Below, one piece after another: positions 1 to 7,246 of a stretch of 18,813 nucleotides of DNA. The DNA is taken from the NCBI GenBank assembly GCA_900542575.1, contig UQOE01000035.1, positions 1-18,813 on the forward strand, written 5' to 3'. The notes below the pieces were generated by a model. It saw only the letters and a program-made list of their open reading frames with translations, ran no database searches and was not told where the DNA came from. A program made the position numbers and the translations under genes. The DNA comes from an uncultured Oscillospiraceae bacterium. GTDB taxonomy: Bacteria > Bacillota > Clostridia > Oscillospirales > Acutalibacteraceae. The stretch's first letter is position 1; the number at the start of each line of letters is the position of its first letter.

Positions 1-565
1 CAGATCTGGGGCAACTCAGGAAAAAGGCGGGGCCGCCCCGAGGAAGTGGGGACTTGCCCCGAAATGGGGATGCCGCTGGGGCCAGATCTGGGGCAACTCA
101 GGAAAAAGGCGGGGCCGCCCCGAGGAAGTGGGGACTTCCCCGAGATGGGGTCGTAATTGTGGCCTGGCCTGGGGCAACTTAGGGAAAAGGCGGGGCCGCC
201 CCGAGGAAGTGGGGACTTCCCCGAAATTGGGACGCCGCCGGGGCCTGACCTGGGGCAAACAGGCGAAAAGACGGGGCCGCCCCGAGGAAGCGGGGACTTC
301 TCCGAGATGGGGTCGTAATTGTGGCCTGGCCTGGGGCAACTTAGGAAAAAGGCGGGGCCGCCCCGGGAAAGCGGGGAGTTGTCCCGAACTGTGATCGTCA
401 CCGTGACCTAGCTTGGGGCAGCCCGGCGAGAAGGCGGGGTCGCCCCGAGAAAGCGAGGAATTGCCTCGAAGTGAGGCCGTCATCGAGGACTGGCCCGGGG
501 CGACTCAGGGAAAAAGCGGGGCCGCCCCGAGAAAGCGGGGACTTGCCCCGAAATGGCCCGTCCCC
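1..565. repeat. Tandem array of seven 81-82 bp GC-rich units, each with a terminator-like hairpin
   Basis: The anchor GGGGCAAC (or a close variant) recurs at 8, 90, 171, 252, 333, 415 and 497, giving unit lengths of 82, 81, 81, 81, 82 and 82. Every unit contains a 5-bp stem CGGGG/CCCCG around a 3-nt loop, at 28-40, 110-122, 191-203, 272-284, 353-365, 435-447 and 517-529. The sixth copy changes only a loop base. On the plus strand an A4-A5 run precedes the stem in six of seven copies, so on the minus strand it reads as a GC hairpin followed by a T-run. A second short stem (GGGG/CCCC) follows within most units. Units 2-3 and 4-5 are more alike than neighbours, suggesting duplication of a 162-bp pair. 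The array probably continues left of the window. From 566 to about 620 it decays into diverged remnants, and 621-643 holds nothing recognisable. Frames open across it are by-products of the 81-nt (27-codon) period; the 82-nt units break them, so it is judged non-coding. Confidence 0.9.
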
Positions 566-643
566 CGGTGCCTGGCATAGGCCAGCAGACGTGGGCAGGT
601 GCGCTGCTTGCCCCGAAATAGCTGCCCAATTTAAAACTGGCGA

Positions 644-1408
644 TCAGCTCCCATCCATTAAGTTCGCAAGGATAATGTTGTCAATCTCTTTGGGGGTTAA
701 TGGATGTTCCAGTGATTCCATTGTGAAAAGGAAATTCTTTCCCAATATATATCCGTTCGCACGGTAGAGCAAAAGTTTTTGCACAGTGCGCAGCGCATAA
801 TTTTGGTCGTCCATTTTCCCGAAATGCTCCCAAATACAGATCTGGTTTGTGCGAGGGCTAAGGAGCGTGAAATCTGGATAGACTTCTCCTACGGGCTCTA
901 AGATCCGGCGCTCTTCATAATGAAATGGAATACGAAAATACTGAAGTCTGGATGCAATGAGTGCTTCCGACTTGGAGCGAACCAGCATTCCACTGGAACA
1001 GGGGAAGTTTGCGCCGGCTGCATCTTTTTGGAAATAACTGGCCTGCATCCAGTTTTGGGCGGTATATTCCGGCAGAAAAATGGGGCGGACCCACTGCTGC
1101 CGTTTCGGCGGAAGCTGGTAGTAGACGGATTCAAAAGAAGCGCCGCCGCATTTTCGCAAATAGGCGAGGCATCCTTTATATTCCCGTTCGGCAGTCTGCG
1201 CGGTCTTTTCAAGATACTGCTTTTGAGCCAGCTGCTGGATAAAATTGGCGTCCTGGTCTGGGGAGAGCAGACGCTGACTTCCGTCTGGCCCATAGTATCG
1301 ATACCGGTCTTTTTCTGCGCTCAGGCGGCCGTCCGGGAGTGCTTTCAGCAGCTGCTCACATTTCTCCAGGACAGCCTGGATCTGTTTTAACCGGGCCTGC
1401 ATGTCCAT
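644..1408 (-). CDS. PD-(D/E)XK nuclease-like protein, function unknown
   Basis: A 254-residue protein. Residues 1-80 are charged and helical, possibly coiled-coil, and 141-235 look like a restriction-endonuclease-type fold. The motif VRSKSE (143-148) supplies a conserved Glu148, YPDF (177-180) supplies Asp179, and IWEHFGKMDD (192-201) supplies Glu194, in the order expected for the E...D...ExK core. The usual Lys of the ExK motif is not in the normal place, since EHFG replaces it, so cleavage activity is uncertain. I recognise this arrangement from unnamed proteins common in gut Clostridia, but know of no demonstrated role. The ATG at 1408 has a strong AAGGAGG seven bases upstream on the minus strand. 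A second ATG two codons later is less well placed. It lies 93 bp downstream of the minus-strand membrane protein gene and could be co-transcribed with it. Its 3' end abuts the terminator-like repeat array. Confidence 0.75.
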   Translation of the reverse strand: MDMQARLKQIQAVLEKCEQLLKALPDGRLSAEKDRYRYYGPDGSQRLLSPDQDANFIQQLAQKQYLEKTAQTAEREYKGCLAYLRKCGGASFESVYYQLPPKRQQWVRPIFLPEYTAQNWMQASYFQKDAAGANFPCSSGMLVRSKSEALIASRLQYFRIPFHYEERRILEPVGEVYPDFTLLSPRTNQICIWEHFGKMDDQNYALRTVQKLLLYRANGYILGKNFLFTMESLEHPLTPKEIDNIILANLMDGS

Positions 1409-1435
1409 GGAAATCCCTCCTTTTCGACAGCGTAG

Positions 1436-1471
1436 GCGATTCCAATCCTGAATCGCAAGCTTTTGGAATCG
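1436..1471 (-). promoter_or_regulatory. Two mutually exclusive hairpins ahead of the nuclease-like gene
   Basis: GCGATTC at 1436-1442 can pair with GAATCGC at 1450-1456 (7 bp, 7-nt loop). The overlapping CGATTCCAA at 1437-1445 can instead pair with TTGGAATCG at 1463-1471 (9 bp, 17-nt loop). Both use the same arm, so only one can form in the minus-strand transcript, and they end about 12 bases before the AAGGAGG of the gene starting at 1408. No T-run follows on the minus strand, so this is not an obvious intrinsic terminator. A regulatory role is inference only. Confidence 0.4.
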
Positions 1472-1501
1472 AAGGCAGGAAATTGGGAATGAGAGGGCCG
1501 C

Positions 1502-2083
1502 TTATCTCCGTGACAGCCGGTATACCGTCCAGTCAATCCCGTAGATCGCGCAGAGGATGCCGGCGTCCTCCAGGAAGGGCACCGCCATGTGGCCGGGGTA
1601 GAAATTCAGAAACGGGTACGCCTCGGTGTGGGCAATTCCGGCGGCGCAGAGCACGATGGCAAAGACGGCGTACATACCGGTGAAGAGGTATCCATACAGG
1701 GTGTCGGAAAAGCGCAGCTGGCCGTCCCGCTCCAGAGCGAAGTAGGAGATTAGCGACAGGGTCGGGGCGCAGAAATGCATCAGGATCAGGTGGGGCGAAA
1801 ACTTGCTGAAGGAGAACGAAAACGCCGGCAGCAGGCTGATCAGCGCGAAAAGCAGCACGAGCACCTGGGAGACCGCAGACGCAAACCGGAACACCCGGTC
1901 CTTCCTCCCGGCGCGATCCAGTCCCGCAGCGTGCACAATACTGATGATCCCGGCGAACAGGGCCGTCAGGTCGGAGTAGAGGGCCAGGCATTTCGGCCCG
2001 TTGACGGTCAGGGAGAGGGCGACGCCTGTAAATCCGCACAGGGCGGAGAGCAGGTTCAGCCAGAACACGCATTTTTTGTGCAT
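1502..2083 (-). CDS. Six-helix integral membrane protein, possibly Pr6Pr/FAR-17a-like
   Basis: A 193-residue protein with six predicted hydrophobic helices, at roughly 6-25, 34-54, 67-88, 98-117, 130-149 and 167-188. The layout, the His in helix 4 (HLILMHF, 98-104) and the segment EAYPFLN (154-160) before the last helix resemble the Pr6Pr/FAR-17a-AIG1-like membrane family. This is recognition by eye, not a search result. The ATG at 2083 is chosen because AAGGA lies seven bases upstream; the much longer open frame extending upstream would run through the divergent promoter region. Its start faces the ABC exporter operon across 114 bp. No catalytic function can be assigned: bacterial members of the suggested family are largely uncharacterised. 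Confidence 0.7.
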   Translation of the reverse strand: MHKKCVFWLNLLSALCGFTGVALSLTVNGPKCLALYSDLTALFAGIISIVHAAGLDRAGRKDRVFRFASAVSQVLVLLFALISLLPAFSFSFSKFSPHLILMHFCAPTLSLISYFALERDGQLRFSDTLYGYLFTGMYAVFAIVLCAAGIAHTEAYPFLNFYPGHMAVPFLEDAGILCAIYGIDWTVYRLSRR

Positions 2084-2108
2084 GGAACATTCCTTCTTTC
2101 GTGTCCCT

Positions 2109-2114
2109 ATTATA
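2109..2114 (-). promoter_or_regulatory. Possible -10 box for the minus-strand membrane protein
   Basis: The minus strand reads TATAAT here, about 25 bases upstream of the start at 2083. The matching -35 position (2132-2137, GAAAAC) is poor, so support rests on the -10 and its location in the divergent intergenic region. Confidence 0.35.
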
Positions 2115-2117
2115 GCA

Positions 2118-2146
2118 TTGGAGCCGGATGCGTTTTCCGATATAAT
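2118..2146 (+). promoter_or_regulatory. Sigma-A promoter for the ABC exporter operon
   Basis: TTGGAG at 2118-2123 and a perfect TATAAT at 2141-2146 are separated by 17 bp. The promoter lies 51 bases upstream of the ABC ATPase start and is nearly contiguous with the possible divergent -10, so the two promoters would compete for the same DNA face. Confidence 0.65.
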
Positions 2147-2197
2147 AAAGGCGGAATAGAAATCGGGATTAGGAAGTCCCGTCTGCAGGAGGCTCTT

Positions 2198-2902
2198 ATG
2201 CTGAAAATTGAACATCTGACGAAAACGTATGGGGACAAGGTCGCCGTCGACGACCTGTCGCTCCATATTCAGCCCGGAGAAATTTTCGGGTTCATCGGCC
2301 ACAACGGGGCCGGAAAAACCACCACCATTCGCTGCTGCTGCGGGCTGCAGCCTTTTGACTCCGGGCGTATTGCAGTCAAGGACATTTCCATTCAGGACGA
2401 CCCCATTGCCTGCAAACGCGTGCTCGCCTACATTCCGGACAATCCGGACCTGTATGAATTCATGTCCGGCATTCAGTACCTGAATTTCATAGCTGACATC
2501 TTCGGGGTGCCGGCCGACATTCGTGCTGCACGCATTGAACATTATGCGGAGCAGTTTGAAATCCGGAACGACCTGGCGCAGCCCATCCGCGCCTACTCCC
2601 ACGGCATGAAGCAGAAACTCGCCATCATCTCAGCGCTGCTGCACGACCCCGAACTGGTCATTCTGGACGAGCCCTTTGTGGGGCTGGACCCAAAAGCCGC
2701 CTATCTGGTCAAGCAGGCCATGCACGAAATCTGTGAAAACGGAGGTGCCATCTTCTTCTCTACCCATGTTCTGGAAGTGGCGGAAAAACTCTGCGACAAG
2801 GTGGCCATCATCAAGCAGGGCAGACTCATCCGCTCCGGCACAATGGAAGAGGTCAGAGGCGACGCCTCTCTGGAGGACGTGTTCCTCGAACTGGAGGGCT
2901 GA
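2198..2902 (+). CDS. ABC transporter ATP-binding protein (ABC-2/EcsA-like)
   Basis: A 234-residue nucleotide-binding subunit that would power the adjacent permease at the inner face of the membrane. It has Walker A GHNGAGKTT (34-42), a variant signature motif SHGMKQK in place of LSGGQ, Walker B LVILDEP followed by the D-loop GLDP, and the H-loop STH. The degenerate signature and short length are typical of ABC-2 exporters of the CcmA/EcsA kind. The ATG at 2198 has CAGGAGG six bases upstream. The same frame is open far upstream, but that stretch is antisense to the neighbouring membrane protein and is not part of this gene. The stop is two bases before the permease ATG, so the pair is translationally linked. 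The substrate cannot be read from sequence; exporters of this type move peptides, lipids or drugs, or affect membrane protein processing. Confidence 0.93.
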   Translation: MLKIEHLTKTYGDKVAVDDLSLHIQPGEIFGFIGHNGAGKTTTIRCCCGLQPFDSGRIAVKDISIQDDPIACKRVLAYIPDNPDLYEFMSGIQYLNFIADIFGVPADIRAARIEHYAEQFEIRNDLAQPIRAYSHGMKQKLAIISALLHDPELVILDEPFVGLDPKAAYLVKQAMHEICENGGAIFFSTHVLEVAEKLCDKVAIIKQGRLIRSGTMEEVRGDASLEDVFLELEG

Positions 2903-2904
2903 CT

Positions 2905-4512
2905 ATGAATGCCGTAACAAAAGCTCTCCTGAAAAAGCAATGGCTGGAATTTTTCGGTGGGTCCAGGCAGGGCAGCCGGGACGAATCTGTGGAAAAGCGG
3001 ACCAAACGTTCCGTCGGGTCGCTCCTTTTTTCCTTCCTCCTGTTTGCGTGTCTATATTACACTGTGGCCGGACAAATGGCGAAATCGCTTCTGCCCTCCG
3101 GGCAGGGGGGACTCTATTTCGCCATCATGGGTCTGACAGCCGCCGTCTTCAGCGTCTTCGGCGGTGCCTTTGCTGCGTACAGCACCCTCTATGAGGGGAG
3201 GGACAACGACCTGCTGCTGTCGCTGCCCATACACCCGCGACAGATTCTGTTTGCCCGCACGCTGCGCTGTTATTTTATTTCGTTTCTCTTTACCTCTATG
3301 GTCCTGGTGCCGTCTGACATCGCCGCACTGGTGCACGGACTCCATACAGGCTCCTCGGTGGTTATCGGCCTGCTCAGTCTTTTTATTCTGCCGGTGTTTG
3401 CTCTGGCGTTTGCCTGTATTTTCGGGTGGCTCATCGCCCTGGGAGCGGCACACACACGGGAAAATCTCCGCAGTCTGTTTGTCACCCTCTTTTCTCTTGT
3501 CCTCATGGGCGGCTACCTGGCACTGTTCTTTGAGGCGAACCATATCATACAGGGCGTGCTGCAGCATCCTGTGGAAGTGCAGCATGCATTTCACACTGGC
3601 CTTTTTCCGTTCTGGCTCTTCGGGCAGAGCGCCGTCGGCCGTTGGCTTCCTTTCCTGCTGTTCCTGCTGCTGACTGCCGTGTTTTTCGCACTGATTTACC
3701 TGGTGCTCTCCGCCAGCTTCATCCGCCTTGCCACCATGCGAAAGAGCGGGCGGCACGCGGCCTACCGGGCGAAAAAGATGAAGTCGGTACCGGTGCGTCG
3801 GGCACTGCTGCGGCGGGAGCGTATTCATCTGTTCCGCACGCCGGTCTACCTGCTGAACTGCGCTTTCGGCAGTGTTCTGCTGCTTGCCGGCTTTGTGTTC
3901 CTGCTCTTCCGCGGCCGCCGGACAACGGCGGAACTGACCGGTACTCTTGGAGACTACGCGTTTGCAGCGCCGCTCATCTATCTGGGCATCATCTGTGTAT
4001 TGGCTATTTCGAACAACCTGACCGCGCCGTCGGTATCACTGGAGGGGCAGTATCTCTGGCAGCTGCGCTCGCTGCCTGTTGCGGGCAGAGACATTTTGGA
4101 CGCAAAAATGCGCCTTCACCTGCTCATGACGCTGGTGCCTGCGGAACTCTGCGTCGTAGAGGCTATTGTCCTGTCACGCCCCGGTGCGCTGACCGCTGTT
4201 TTCATGCTGGTCTATCCCGCCGTACTCGTCTACCTGAACGCCGCGTTTGGACTGCTCCGCGGCCTGCGTGCGCCCAGGCTCAACTGGGAGAACGAGGCCA
4301 CGGTTATCAAACAGGACTTCGGCCTCATGTTCCCGGTCATGCTCAGCGAATTTGCACTGGCCCTGACGGCGGGCCTGTTCTTCGCGGTGCGCCATGTTAT
4401 GGGCTCCGGCGCGTTTCTGGTCCTTGCCACGGCACTGTTCTGCATACCAGACTTCTTTTTGCGAAAAAAACTTCAGACCAAAGGCGTCAAGCTTTGGGAA
4501 GCTGTTGAATAG
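2905..4512 (+). CDS. ABC-2 type transporter permease
   Basis: A 535-residue polytopic membrane protein and partner of the ATPase just upstream. Helices are evident from about residue 35 (LLFSFLLFACLYY) to the C-terminus, in two halves separated by a basic cytoplasmic loop around 270-300. The segment YEGRDNDLLLSLPI (about 94-107) and, in the second half, a segment around SVSLEGQYLWQLRSLPV are characteristic of the large clostridial ABC-2 permeases. They look like paired cytoplasmic coupling regions that contact the ATPase. The start ATG has GGAGGG inside the end of the upstream gene. A strong hairpin terminator follows, so this is the last gene of a two-gene operon. Substrate unknown. Confidence 0.88.
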   Translation: MNAVTKALLKKQWLEFFGGSRQGSRDESVEKRTKRSVGSLLFSFLLFACLYYTVAGQMAKSLLPSGQGGLYFAIMGLTAAVFSVFGGAFAAYSTLYEGRDNDLLLSLPIHPRQILFARTLRCYFISFLFTSMVLVPSDIAALVHGLHTGSSVVIGLLSLFILPVFALAFACIFGWLIALGAAHTRENLRSLFVTLFSLVLMGGYLALFFEANHIIQGVLQHPVEVQHAFHTGLFPFWLFGQSAVGRWLPFLLFLLLTAVFFALIYLVLSASFIRLATMRKSGRHAAYRAKKMKSVPVRRALLRRERIHLFRTPVYLLNCAFGSVLLLAGFVFLLFRGRRTTAELTGTLGDYAFAAPLIYLGIICVLAISNNLTAPSVSLEGQYLWQLRSLPVAGRDILDAKMRLHLLMTLVPAELCVVEAIVLSRPGALTAVFMLVYPAVLVYLNAAFGLLRGLRAPRLNWENEATVIKQDFGLMFPVMLSEFALALTAGLFFAVRHVMGSGAFLVLATALFCIPDFFLRKKLQTKGVKLWEAVE

Positions 4513-4525
4513 AATTCGGAGATGG

Positions 4526-4575
4526 CAGGCGCGCTGCAGCACTCTTTTCTGCAGCGCGCCTGAATTCTGGTTTTT
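4526..4575 (+). terminator. Intrinsic terminator after the ABC exporter operon
   Basis: A perfect 14-bp stem (4526-4539 with 4549-4562) with a 9-nt loop. A T-run (4571-4575) follows about eight bases later, which is farther than ideal. It separates the exporter operon from htpG. Confidence 0.75.
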
Positions 4576-4609
4576 CCGAACATTTTATTGCATATGTGTG
4601 TGAAAACGG

Positions 4610-4637
4610 TTGCAATCTTTCGCGGGTGCGCTATAAT
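4610..4637 (+). promoter_or_regulatory. Sigma-A promoter of htpG
   Basis: TTGCAA at 4610-4615 and TATAAT at 4632-4637 with a 16-bp spacer. Transcription would start at about 4644-4646, immediately before or inside the CIRCE operator. Confidence 0.85.
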
Positions 4638-4646
4638 AGAAAAGAA

Positions 4647-4673
4647 TTAGCACTCAGCAATATTGAGTGCTAA
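4647..4673 (+). promoter_or_regulatory. CIRCE operator (HrcA binding site)
   Basis: TTAGCACTC at 4647-4655, a 9-nt spacer, then GAGTGCTAA at 4665-4673: a perfect match to the CIRCE consensus. HrcA is the heat-shock repressor of class I genes such as groESL and dnaK in Gram-positive bacteria. The position directly after the -10 box predicts repression of htpG at normal temperature and release on heat shock. hrcA itself is not in the window. Confidence 0.97.
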
Positions 4674-4724
4674 ACCACTGGCACAGCGGAATCAATCTAA
4701 TTTCATCATACGAAGGTGTTTACA

Positions 4725-6728
4725 ATGGCAAAAAAACAGTTTAAGGCCGAATCGAAGCGGCTGCTGGACCTGATGATCAACTCCATCTATACGAACCAGG
4801 AGATCTTCCTGCGGGAGCTGATCTCCAACGCCAGCGACGCAGAGGATAAACTTTATTTCCAGACGCTGCAGGGGGACGTCAGCGGACTGTCCCGCTCCGA
4901 TTTCGATATCTGGATTGAGCCGGACAAGGAAAACCGCACCCTGACCATCCGCGACAACGGCATCGGCATGGACAAGGACGAGCTGGACAAGAACCTCGGT
5001 ACCATTGCAAAGTCCGGTTCGCAGGCGTTTAAAGATCAGTTTGCCGCAAAAGACAAGGCGGACGAGAAGAACGCGGAATCGAGCGGGGAAGACAAGAAGG
5101 ACGAGGAGACCGAAGATGCCGCCGCGCCCGAAAAGGATATCGATATCATCGGACAGTTCGGCGTCGGTTTCTACTCCGCGTTCATGGTGGCGAAGAAGGT
5201 CGTCGTCGAGTCAAAGAAGTACGGTGCAGACCAGGCGCACCGGTGGACCTCCAGCGGCGCCGACGGCTACACGATTACCGAGTGCGACAAGGCGGATCAC
5301 GGCACGACCATCACTATGTACCTGAAAGATGACGACGACGAGCACAACTACAGCATGTACCTGGAACAGTATGAGCTGCAGAACCTTGTCACGAAATATT
5401 CCGACTACATCCGCTACCCCATTAAGATGATGGTCACCGAGCGGAAGCCCAAGGAGAAGCCAGAGGGCGAAGAGGCGGACAGCAAGGACGAGAACAAAGA
5501 ACCCGAGTACGAGGAGATCCAGACCGAGAAGACTCTGAATACGATGGCGCCCATCTGGAAGAAGCAGAAGAGCGAGGTCTCGGATGAGGAGTACAACGAG
5601 TTCTACAAGAACAATTTCTATGACTATACCGACCCGCTGACGGTCATCCGGTCGTCCGCCGAGGGCGCTGCGACCTATACCGCGCTGCTGTTTATCCCGG
5701 GCCGGACGCCGGTCAACTACTACAGCCGGGACTTCAAGAAGGGGCTGCGGCTGTATGCATCGGGCGTGCTGATCATGGAGAACTGCGAGCAGCTGCTGCC
5801 GGACTACTTCAGCTTTGTCCGCGGCCTGGTAGACTCCGAGGACCTGAACCTGAACATCTCCCGTGAGATGCTGCAGCAGGACCGCCAGCTGCAGGTCATT
5901 GAACAGCACCTCGAGAAGCGCATTAAGACCGAACTCATCAAGATGCTTCGGACCGACCGCGAGAAGTACGAGAAGTTCTGGGAGCAGTTCGGCACCCAAA
6001 TTAAATACGGCATTTACAGCGACTACGGCATGCACAAGGACATCCTGCAGGATCTCCTGATGTTCCGCTCCTCCAACGAGGGCAAGTACACAACCCTCGA
6101 GGAGTACTGCGACCGCATGAAAGAGGATCAGAAGTACATCTACTACGCCTGCGGCGATACGCCGGAATCCATCGGCAAGCTTCCGCAGACCGAGAAGCTG
6201 CTCTCGCAGGGCTATGAGATCCTCTACTTCACCAACGAGGTGGATGAATTCGCCATCAAGATGTTGCAGAGCTACAACGAGAAGCAGTTCCGCTCCGTCA
6301 ACGGCGGCGACGATCTCGGCATCGATACCGAGGAGGAAAAGGAGAAACGCAAGAATATTGACGAGGAGAACAAGGAGCTGTTCGACTTTATGAAGGACAG
6401 CCTGGATGGCAAGGTCATCCGCGTCAAAGCCTCTACGATCCTCCAGAGCCACCCGGTCTGCTTCACCTCCGAGGGCTACATTACCCTTGAGATGGAGAAG
6501 GCCATGATGAATCAGCAGGATCCGGAGAACCGCGTCCACGCCCAGAAGGTCCTGGAGCTCAACACCGACCATCCGATGTTCCAGAAGATCAAGGAGCTCT
6601 ACGACAGCGGCGACAAGGATAAGGTCAAGACCTACACCAAACTGCTCTACGGACAGGCCGAGCTCATGGAGGGCCTCCCCCTGGAAGATCCGGTGGCGTT
6701 CTCCAACGATATTTGCGCACTTATGTAA
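4725..6728 (+). CDS. htpG: Molecular chaperone HtpG (bacterial Hsp90)
   Basis: A 667-residue ATP-dependent cytoplasmic chaperone. The N-terminal GHKL ATPase domain shows ELISNASDA (31-39, with the catalytic Glu and the Mg-binding Asn), DNGIGM (77-82) and the glycine-rich lid GQFGVGFYSAF (143-153). The middle domain carries YTDPLTVI and the NISRE segment. The C-terminal dimerisation domain runs to the end. The protein is longer than the usual 620-640 residues. The excess lies in an acidic/lysine-rich stretch at about 104-139, inside the ATP lid region, and a second charged linker between the N and middle domains around KPKEKPEGEEADSKDE. ATG 4725 is chosen over an in-frame GTG three codons upstream because GAAGG sits eight bases before it and the GTG overlaps that site. 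The gene is monocistronic, between its own CIRCE-regulated promoter and a terminator. Confidence 0.97.
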   Translation: MAKKQFKAESKRLLDLMINSIYTNQEIFLRELISNASDAEDKLYFQTLQGDVSGLSRSDFDIWIEPDKENRTLTIRDNGIGMDKDELDKNLGTIAKSGSQAFKDQFAAKDKADEKNAESSGEDKKDEETEDAAAPEKDIDIIGQFGVGFYSAFMVAKKVVVESKKYGADQAHRWTSSGADGYTITECDKADHGTTITMYLKDDDDEHNYSMYLEQYELQNLVTKYSDYIRYPIKMMVTERKPKEKPEGEEADSKDENKEPEYEEIQTEKTLNTMAPIWKKQKSEVSDEEYNEFYKNNFYDYTDPLTVIRSSAEGAATYTALLFIPGRTPVNYYSRDFKKGLRLYASGVLIMENCEQLLPDYFSFVRGLVDSEDLNLNISREMLQQDRQLQVIEQHLEKRIKTELIKMLRTDREKYEKFWEQFGTQIKYGIYSDYGMHKDILQDLLMFRSSNEGKYTTLEEYCDRMKEDQKYIYYACGDTPESIGKLPQTEKLLSQGYEILYFTNEVDEFAIKMLQSYNEKQFRSVNGGDDLGIDTEEEKEKRKNIDEENKELFDFMKDSLDGKVIRVKASTILQSHPVCFTSEGYITLEMEKAMMNQQDPENRVHAQKVLELNTDHPMFQKIKELYDSGDKDKVKTYTKLLYGQAELMEGLPLEDPVAFSNDICALM

Positions 6729-6748
6729 AAGCTGACACTTATATACGC

Positions 6749-6785
6749 AGGAACCAGCGGCATAACAGCCGTTGGTTCCTTTTTT
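6749..6785 (+). terminator. Intrinsic terminator of htpG
   Basis: A 13-bp stem (6749-6761 with 6768-6780, one G-U pair), a 6-nt loop and an immediate T-run. The remaining 96 bases before the next gene show no convincing promoter. Confidence 0.92.
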
Positions 6786-6881
6786 GATACCTTTCGCGAT
6801 CAACCCCTTCCCCCGCGCGCCGCTCCGTGCTACCTTGGTGGCAGTCTTCCGGATGACAGAACTGAGAAAGGAGCACACAGC

Positions 6882-7178
6882 ATGAAGCTCATTGCCATCA
6901 CCGGCCGCCTGACCGCCGACCCCGAGACCAAAATCCTCGGGGACAAGCACGTCAAGCGCACCCGGTTCCGCCTGGCCAACAACGACTCGGAAAAGGACAC
7001 CGGCGAATTCTACGATGTCACCTGCTGGAACCTGCAGGCCGACTTTGCCCAGAGCCATCTCAAAAAAGGGGAGAAAGTGCTCATCCAGGGCACGTTCTCC
7101 AACCAGGCGTATACGGACGACGACGGCAACCACCGGGTCCATTTTACGATTACGGCGAACCGTATGGAGTACGCATAA
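6882..7178 (+). CDS. Short single-stranded DNA-binding (SSB-like) OB-fold protein
   Basis: A 98-residue protein that matches the SSB OB-fold from start to finish: ITGRLTADPETK at the N-terminus, FYDVTCWN where SSBs have a conserved V-x-x-W stretch, LKKGEKVLIQGTF, and a final strand HFTITANRMEYA. It ends with the fold, so the flexible linker and acidic DDIPF-type tip that recruit repair and replication partners in housekeeping SSB are absent. It is therefore more likely a paralogue or accessory SSB than the replicative protein. The start has AAAGGAG (6867-6873) eight bases upstream. It is followed by about 70 bp and then the secretory ORF region, on the same strand with no terminator between, so it may head that transcription unit. 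A functional link to the surface protein is not evident. Confidence 0.85.
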   Translation: MKLIAITGRLTADPETKILGDKHVKRTRFRLANNDSEKDTGEFYDVTCWNLQADFAQSHLKKGEKVLIQGTFSNQAYTDDDGNHRVHFTITANRMEYA

Positions 7179-7246
7179 CTCAATTCCCGCCAAAAAGCGC
7201 CGCCGCCCCGTCGAAACCATTCATTTCGACTCATGACTACCCCCGT

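Noticed and set aside
16..483. 27-residue repeat protein encoded in the tandem array on either strand
   Set aside because: The apparent periodic protein follows from 81-nt units. Other units are 82 nt and break the frame, there is no ribosome site, and what is conserved is the DNA hairpin.
1..565. CRISPR array
   Set aside because: Units are tandem and similar over their whole length, with no unique spacers and no cas genes nearby.
1775..2197. N-terminal extension of the ABC ATPase
   Set aside because: This part is antisense to the membrane protein gene and crosses two promoters; the ATG at 2198 has a strong ribosome site and gives a standard-length ATPase.
5211..7220. 669-codon open frame on the minus strand across htpG
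   Set aside because: It is antisense to a full-length, clearly conserved HtpG and is Leu/Val-rich as expected for the complement of a GC3-rich gene; no ribosome site or family signature.
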